From Acidobacteriota bacterium (GTDB taxonomy: Bacteria; Acidobacteriota; Terriglobia; Terriglobales; Acidobacteriaceae), in the NCBI GenBank assembly GCA_003225555.1, contig QIAM01000044.1, positions 1 to 64,000 on the forward strand: a stretch of 64,000 nucleotides of DNA, given 5' to 3'. Below, piece by piece: positions 63,421-64,000 of this stretch. The first letter of the stretch is position 1, and each line of letters starts with the position of its first letter. Position numbers and translations under genes: made by a program. The notes under the pieces were generated by a model. That model saw only the letters and a list, made by a program, of their open reading frames with translations, did not search any database and was not told the DNA's origin.

Positions 63421-64000
63421 CTAAGGAATTGGATGTAACATCTTTCGAAATTCCGGGTTGTCCATGTTCTCCGGAGTGATCATTACGGCATCGGTCGGTA
63501 TGCGATTTGAAACACTTCTGCCCTGGAGATGGTCGACGATTGCTTTCACTCCAAGCTCTCCCATCCGAAAAGGATTCTGTACCACCAGGCCCTGAAGGCG
63601 CTGGGTCGTAAGGCAGTGAAGATACACGTCACTCGCATCGAAGCCGACCATTGCAACGTCGCTTACTTTTGCCGCTTGTAGTGCCATCAACATGCCCGCA
63701 GTGGAGGATTCATTGGGAGTGAAGACGCCTTGCAGATCTTTGCCATGCCTAGCCAACAACGCTTCAGAGGCGGTCCTCGCAGTATCTCGGGTTGTGCCAG
63801 CATATCGGTCTGACACGAGCAGTTCGATGTTCGGACTGGTCCTCCTGAGACGCCAGGCAAAGCCCTCCTCCCGTTCTTTGGTACTCGCTGATCCTTCCTG
63901 GTACCGAAGAAGCAAGACCTTGCCCCGACGATGGAGAAGCTCCCCAATCCGATTCGCTGCTAGTGCACCTCCGTCTGTGTTTTCCGTTGCCACAAAACTC
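63421..64000 (-). CDS. Periplasmic sugar-binding protein, RbsB-like, 5'-truncated by window edge
   Basis: The 3' part of a type-I periplasmic-binding-protein-family protein (ribose/xylose-binding or LacI-like sensor). The frame is open to the window edge, so the N-terminal lobe is missing. The visible part shows RGKVLLLRYQEGSASTKEREEGF, GVFTPNESSTAGMLMAL, VAMVGFDASDVYLHCLTTQRLQGLVVQNPFRMGELGVKAIVDHLQG, the hinge and C-terminal-lobe signatures. Ligand unknown; probably part of an ABC transporter beyond the window. Confidence 0.88.
   Translation of the reverse strand, partial: SFVATENTDGGALAANRIGELLHRRGKVLLLRYQEGSASTKEREEGFAWRLRRTSPNIELLVSDRYAGTTRDTARTASEALLARHGKDLQGVFTPNESSTAGMLMALQAAKVSDVAMVGFDASDVYLHCLTTQRLQGLVVQNPFRMGELGVKAIVDHLQGRSVSNRIPTDAVMITPENMDNPEFRKMLHPIP

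Overview
The window looks like a high-GC bacterial chromosome, most probably of an Acidobacteriota (Terriglobia/Koribacter-like) member. This is inferred from the gene set (DUF2934 protein, VanZ-like protein, a DUF6677-like membrane protein, small Cys/His proteins resembling acidobacterial ones) and from the very dense load of short intergenic repeats. No rRNA is present, so the assignment is an inference.

Layout. (1) 1-19014: a fused str-S10-spc-alpha superoperon, all on the + strand. It runs from tuf (5' end outside the window) through rpsJ, rplC-D-W-B, rpsS, rplV, rpsC, rplP, rpmC, rpsQ, rplN-X-E, rpsN-H, rplF-R, rpsE, rpmD, rplO, secY, adk, map, infA, rpmJ, rpsM-K-D and rpoA to rplQ, and ends at a strong intrinsic terminator. 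rplR carries an in-frame TAG 19 codons before its expected stop. (2) 19105-23363: two small membrane/secreted proteins, an MFS transporter that overlaps a convergent VanZ-like gene, and guaB. (3) 23484-32407: the rimP-nusA-infB-DUF503-rbfA-DHH phosphoesterase operon with a rimP-leader-like hairpin. It is interrupted by an inverted serine hydrolase. (4) 32471-43050: an ArnT-like glycosyltransferase, a YtxH protein, a double GNAT protein, then a long minus-strand run (OPT transporter, YggS, DUF167, POT/MFS transporter, M24 peptidase, small membrane proteins). (5) 43448-56558: a zinc-ribbon protein, ComF, HNH nuclease, a LolA-like secreted protein, a frameshifted GIY-YIG gene, a secreted S9 peptidase, HtpX, a ccmF-ccmH cytochrome c maturation cluster and a DUF2934 protein. 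(6) 56836-62800: a low-coding accessory island starting at tRNA-Glu(CTC). It has duplicated small genes, three copies of a roughly 80-bp repeat, a frameshifted FCY1-like cytosine deaminase, a truncated IS1-type transposase, a winged-helix-like protein and a decayed divergent gene. (7) 62802-64000: an iron-permease-domain protein and the 3' part of a sugar-binding protein.

The most distinctive feature is a set of degenerate tandem arrays with a strict 7-bp period. They are often arranged as inverted arms and fill most of the longer spacers of the ribosomal and nusA operons, frequently ending right at start codons. Several other repeat types (short palindromes, an approximately 90-bp MITE-like element, a 20-bp-period direct repeat) occur between genes and in places inside coding sequences.
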